A stretch of DNA of 30,261 bases from Planctomycetales bacterium (GTDB lineage Bacteria; Planctomycetota; Planctomycetia; Pirellulales; Thermoguttaceae), in assembly GCA_007119795.1 (NCBI GenBank), contig SKOZ01000089.1:1-30261 (forward strand), written 5' to 3'. The notes beneath the pieces are model-generated. The model was not told the origin of the DNA. It searched no databases and saw nothing but the letters and a program-made list of their open reading frames with translations. Numbering within the stretch: the first letter of the stretch is position 1; each line of letters opens with the position of its first letter. Shown here piece by piece: positions 24,891-30,261 of this stretch. The translations under genes were made by a program, and so were the position numbers.

Positions 24891-25274
24891 TCAGGGGCTG
24901 CCGTCCTCTTCGACCGGTGTTTCCACCGGTGGCTCAACCGGTGGCTCGGCCGGTGGCTCGGCCGGCCCCGGGGGACCGGGAGTCGGCGGTTCCACCTCCT
25001 CGACAACCGGTGGGGCCGCCGGGTCCGGGCCGGGGTCGAGCAGCGGCTCACTGGCGAGGAGCCAGATGGCAAGCATACACATGCCGATCCAGATCGCAGC
25101 CGCCACGATCGTCACTCGCATGTAGACGTCGCCCGACTTGGTGCCGAAAGCGCTCTGTCCCCCCATGCCCCCGAAGGCCCCGGCCAGCCCGCCTCCTTTG
25201 CCCCGCTGAATCAGCACCAGGAGGATGAGGAACACGGCCATCAAGGACATGAGGACGATGAAAAGGGTCTCCAT
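24891..25274 (-). CDS. secG: Preprotein translocase subunit SecG with proline-rich tail
   Basis: 127 residues; SecG is a two-helix accessory subunit of the SecYEG channel. Helix 1 covers about 3-22, followed by the conserved cytoplasmic loop I-Q-R-G-K-G-G-G-L-A-G-A-F-G-G and S-A-F-G-T-K-S-G. Helix 2 covers about 53-75. After residue 80 a Pro/Glu-rich tail carries repeats of E-P-P-V and E-P-P-A, encoded by a 12-bp tandem repeat. The tail lengthens the protein beyond the usual about 75-110 residues and would lie outside the membrane on the periplasmic or luminal side if both ends are external, as in E. coli. tpiA ends 49 bp upstream, a common tpiA-secG pair. Confidence 0.92.
   Translation of the reverse strand: METLFIVLMSLMAVFLILLVLIQRGKGGGLAGAFGGMGGQSAFGTKSGDVYMRVTIVAAAIWIGMCMLAIWLLASEPLLDPGPDPAAPPVVEEVEPPTPGPPGPAEPPAEPPVEPPVETPVEEDGSP
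24913..24972. repeat. 12-bp tandem repeat in the secG tail
   Basis: About five units of 12 bp of the form ACCGGTGGCTCG run from 24913, with the outer units diverged. On the minus strand they encode the E-P-P-V/E-P-P-A repeats of the SecG tail. Unit number could vary between strains. Confidence 0.7.
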
Positions 25275-25323
25275 GACGAAAGCACCTTCGTTCTTTTCGG
25301 CTTGGGACGGCAGGGGGTGGGCG

Positions 25324-26088
<765 letters not shown>

Positions 26089-26183
26089 CGATCGAGCTCC
26101 TCGTGAGGAATCGTCTTCCGTCCTCAGCTTCCCGCGGGCGACTCCCGTCCGCCCCGGGCGCCTACCGAAAACCGAGAACCAGG

Positions 26184-27317
26184 TTACTCCAGGACCGGTC
26201 CGGCGCGGAACGATCCGAGGATTTCCAGGCGCAGTGCCTTCCGCTCCAGCGCGGCCGTGGCACGGCGCACCCGCGGATCGGACTCGTGCCCCTCCATTTC
26301 CACGAAGAAGAGATACACGCCCTTGCTTCCGAAGACGGGGAAGGACTCGATCCAGGTCAAGTTCAAGCGGTTTCGCTTGAAGATGTTCATCGCCTCGGCG
26401 AGCGTGCCGGGGCGGTGCTCGACCTGGAACATGAGCGCCGTCTTGTCGTTGCCGGTCTTCTCGCCCGATTCGCGTCCGATCACGGCGAAACGGGTGGTGT
26501 TGCCCGGGTTGTCCTCGATCCGCTCGGCCAGGACGTCGAGGCCGTAGTGGATGCCCGCCTGGAGGCTGGCGATGGCCGCCGCCCCCGGCTTGTCCTTGGC
26601 CAACTGCGCGGCCGTCGAGGTGCTGGTGACCTCGATGGGGCGCGCCGCGGGGAGGTGCCGGGCAAGCCAGTTCCGGCACTGGGAAAGGGCCTGGGGCCGG
26701 CTGTACACCTCCTGGACCTCGGCCCGCGGGCACTTGCCCAGCAGGGCGTGGTGGATCTCCAACTGCACTTCGCCGCAGATCCGCACCCGCAGCCGGGTGA
26801 ACATCTCCAGGGTGTCGGCCACGCGCCCGTCGGTCGAGTTTTCGATGGGGACCAGTCCGTAGTGCGACTGTCCGCGGTTGACCTCCTCGAACACCGCCGC
26901 GATCATCCCCACGGGGGCGAATTCCACCGTCTGGCCGAAACGGGCAATGGCTGCCAGGTGGCTGTAGCTGTAGAGAGGGCCGAGGAAGGCGATTCGCAGA
27001 TCCCGCTGCAAGGCGCGGCATCCCGCCAGGAGTTGGGCGAATACGTAACGGACGGCCTGCGGCGGAAGCGGCCCCTTGCTCCACTCCACGACGCGGGCGA
27101 GCGTCGCCTCTTCTTCTTCGGGCGCGGCCGCCGACTTCCCCTCCGCCAGGCGGAGCTTGCCGATCTTCTCGGCCAGCACGGCGCGCTCGTTGAGCAGGCG
27201 GACGATCTCGCGATCGAGCCGTCCCATCTTCGAGAGGAGGGCGGGAAGTCCAGCGGAACGCGATCCACCGCTCACCTTTGCGGAGGCCGCCCTCTTTGTC
27301 TTCGCTGTCTTGGCCAT
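26184..27317 (-). CDS. pheA: Bifunctional chorismate mutase/prephenate dehydratase
   Basis: 377 residues directing chorismate to phenylpyruvate for phenylalanine synthesis. A Lys/Ala-rich N-terminal extension (1-23) precedes an AroQ-type chorismate mutase (about 24-105; L-D-R-E-I-V-R-L-L-N-E-R-A, K-I-G-K-L-R). The prephenate dehydratase domain (about 108-282) shows F-L-G-P-L-Y-S-Y-S-H, a variant of the usual F-L-G-P-x-G-T-Y-S, then P-I-E-N-S-T-D-G and the catalytic T-R-F (275-277). An ACT domain (about 292-370; H-R-P-G-T-L-A-E-A and E-S-F-P) suggests feedback control by phenylalanine; the usual E-S-R-P effector motif has Phe in place of Arg. It ends 95 bp before tpiA starts. Confidence 0.93.
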   Translation of the reverse strand: MAKTAKTKRAASAKVSGGSRSAGLPALLSKMGRLDREIVRLLNERAVLAEKIGKLRLAEGKSAAAPEEEEATLARVVEWSKGPLPPQAVRYVFAQLLAGCRALQRDLRIAFLGPLYSYSHLAAIARFGQTVEFAPVGMIAAVFEEVNRGQSHYGLVPIENSTDGRVADTLEMFTRLRVRICGEVQLEIHHALLGKCPRAEVQEVYSRPQALSQCRNWLARHLPAARPIEVTSTSTAAQLAKDKPGAAAIASLQAGIHYGLDVLAERIEDNPGNTTRFAVIGRESGEKTGNDKTALMFQVEHRPGTLAEAMNIFKRNRLNLTWIESFPVFGSKGVYLFFVEMEGHESDPRVRRATAALERKALRLEILGSFRAGPVLE

Positions 27318-27742
27318 GTGACGTACCCGCTGGAGTGAAGGCCTCGCTACGCCGGACTACGCCCGAAAAAAAAACCTACGTGGTGCGGCGTGCCTCGCCG
27401 GACGGCAACCACCCGCCATAGGCGGGCAGCCACCACTTCCGCACGTCGCCAAGTGGCCCATTCCCGGCCGCTACCCCCGCCGAATCCACCCAATGTGGTG
27501 ACAACCAAACCACCCTGGATAGCCCATGGACTCGACCGTACGAACTCCATCCCAGAGCTAGCCGATATCCCGCCAATATAACGATTTGCGCCCTAAGAAT
27601 GACGCCCCCAGACGGCTTCCTTGTACCGGGCAGCGCGGCGGGTGTCAACGGGCACGGCCATCTTTCGTCCCCTGGCTTGGCGGTCCCTACCCCGAAATGA
27701 CGTGTGCCCTCTCCCTGTCGCTCGCCGGCTGGCTCCGGAGGT
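27318..27742. other. Gene-free stretch upstream of pheA
   Basis: About 425 bp with no supportable gene. It should contain the pheA promoter (minus strand), but I could not pick one with confidence. A run of nine A at about 27365-27373 is the only conspicuous feature. Confidence 0.45.
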
Positions 27743-27750
27743 CTATTGTC
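27743..27750. repeat. Target site duplication, left copy
   Basis: CTATTGTC directly precedes the GTAA end of the element and is repeated without mismatch at 27968-27975 after the other end. Confidence 0.8.
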
Positions 27751-27967
27751 GTAACCGTTCACGGGGGACTGTCCCGATTTTCGCGGCCATAGAGAGTATT
27801 CCTCGTGGACGGCGCTATTCGGCCGCGAAAATGGGACTGTCTCCTTCGCCCGCTACGCCGCGGCAGGATAAGGGGACAGGTCCATTTTTCGGGCGTCGGC
27901 GGTCGCTAAAGACAGGGTCTTTCGGCCGAAAAATGGACCAGCCCCCGGCGGGCCCGTGAACGGTTAC
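27751..27967. mobile_element. 217-bp MITE-like element with IS66-type ends
   Basis: The ends are perfect 15-bp inverted repeats: GTAACCGTTCACGGG at 27751-27765 and its reverse complement at 27953-27967. The flanking 8 bp, CTATTGTC, are perfectly duplicated (27743-27750 and 27968-27975). Terminal GTAA and an 8-bp target duplication are known traits of the IS66 family. Two internal inverted repeats add structure: 12 bp, ATTTTCGCGGCC at 27777-27788 against 27821-27832, and 14 bp, GGTCCATTTTTCGG at 27879-27892 against 27926-27939. No transposase is encoded, so movement would need one supplied in trans. The intact duplication points to a fairly recent insertion. Confidence 0.85.
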
Positions 27968-27975
27968 CTATTGTC
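27968..27975. repeat. Target site duplication, right copy
   Basis: CTATTGTC directly follows the second terminal inverted repeat and is identical to 27743-27750. Confidence 0.8.
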
Positions 27976-28394
27976 ATTGGGCGAATGATTCGGAACGCGG
28001 CCGGAGTGTCAAAATGGCAGGCCGGGGACGACCTCGGCGGCGAGGGACGGGGACGCAAACGAGATCGATGCGCACAACCGACTGAAAATCAACAATTTAC
28101 ATCGATTCGCGGGGAGACGACCGCGCTACCGGCACGTACTTTGCAAGAGCCCCATATGATTCCCCTTGTATGCCAGCGCGGCGAGCGGCCGCGCGAAGGG
28201 CGCTTCGTTGAGTCGGCTGTTCGGCGTGGAGGCCACTTTCCGCCAGGCCGCCGCAGGGCGGGGGCCGAAATTGGACTTGGCCCCCTACCGGGACCCCACC
28301 AACCCCAGCAGAACTGTTTCGAATCGATAACGCAGGTCCGCGGCGCCGTCCGCCTTGGCGAGCGGCGCGTATCGAACACACCCATTGGCCCACC
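27976..28394. other. Gene-free leader region of dnaK
   Basis: About 420 bp without a supportable gene. No CIRCE-type TTAGCACTC inverted repeat is visible, so HrcA control of dnaK is not suggested here. No promoter could be assigned with confidence. Confidence 0.4.
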
Positions 28395-28403
28395 GGAGAG
28401 GAG
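28395..28403 (+). promoter_or_regulatory. Shine-Dalgarno of dnaK
   Basis: GGAGAGGAG lies 8 nt before the ATG at 28412, fixing the dnaK start and predicting strong translation. Confidence 0.7.
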
Positions 28404-28411
28404 CAGGTTTC

Positions 28412-30261
<1,850 letters not shown>

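Noticed and set aside
28141..28160. TTGCAA and TATGAT upstream of dnaK as a promoter
   Set aside because: The two boxes are only 8 nt apart, which is incompatible with a sigma70 promoter.

Overview
The window is about 30 kb of GC-rich bacterial chromosome. The organism is most likely a member of the Planctomycetota. This is inferred from the combination of a stand-alone nucleosidase/phosphorylase-like protein, a GYF_2-type membrane protein, secreted proteins with carboxypeptidase-regulatory-like repeats, many starts without a clear Shine-Dalgarno, and abundant intergenic inverted repeats. No rRNA marker is present, so the assignment is not proven.

Layout. Positions 1-420 are non-coding with a diverged hairpin-type repeat, followed by the 3' remnant of a polysaccharide-lyase-like gene (421-711, minus). 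Positions 800-8055 carry housekeeping genes on both strands: nucleosidase-like, pyrD, trpS, a secreted cyclophilin, rsmD, a cupin and glycerate 2-kinase. Positions 8090-9270 form a visibly AT-richer insert with its own promoter-like sequence. It encodes a two-helix membrane protein with a GAF-like cytoplasmic domain and a tightly coupled 65-residue basic protein. A decayed neighbourhood follows (9270-11080), including a frameshifted secreted protein gene.

From 11064 to 27317 every gene is on the minus strand. In transcription order these are: pheA; tpiA-secG; yicC-gmk-rpoZ-coaC-coaB (three of these joints are coupled or very close, with ATGA overlaps at gmk/rpoZ and rpoZ/coaC); a STAS protein overlapping a type II secretion/pilus ATPase; a three-gene cassette (19729-13958); a Fis-type regulator whose AAA+ domain has lost its catalytic residues; a GYF_2 membrane protein; and a one-helix membrane protein. 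The three-gene cassette encodes an unrecognised protein, an AAA+ ATPase, and a fusion of a Cas4/AddB-like Fe-S PD-(D/E)XK nuclease to a HerA-like ATPase.

The right end (27318-28411) is a 1.1-kb gene-free stretch. It holds a 217-bp non-autonomous insertion element with 15-bp perfect terminal inverted repeats starting GTAA and a perfect 8-bp target duplication, the hallmarks of the IS66 family. dnaK follows on the plus strand and runs off the end of the window.

The best candidates for undescribed biology are the nuclease-HerA cassette with its neighbouring pseudo-ATPase regulator, and the AT-rich membrane GAF-like/small basic protein pair.
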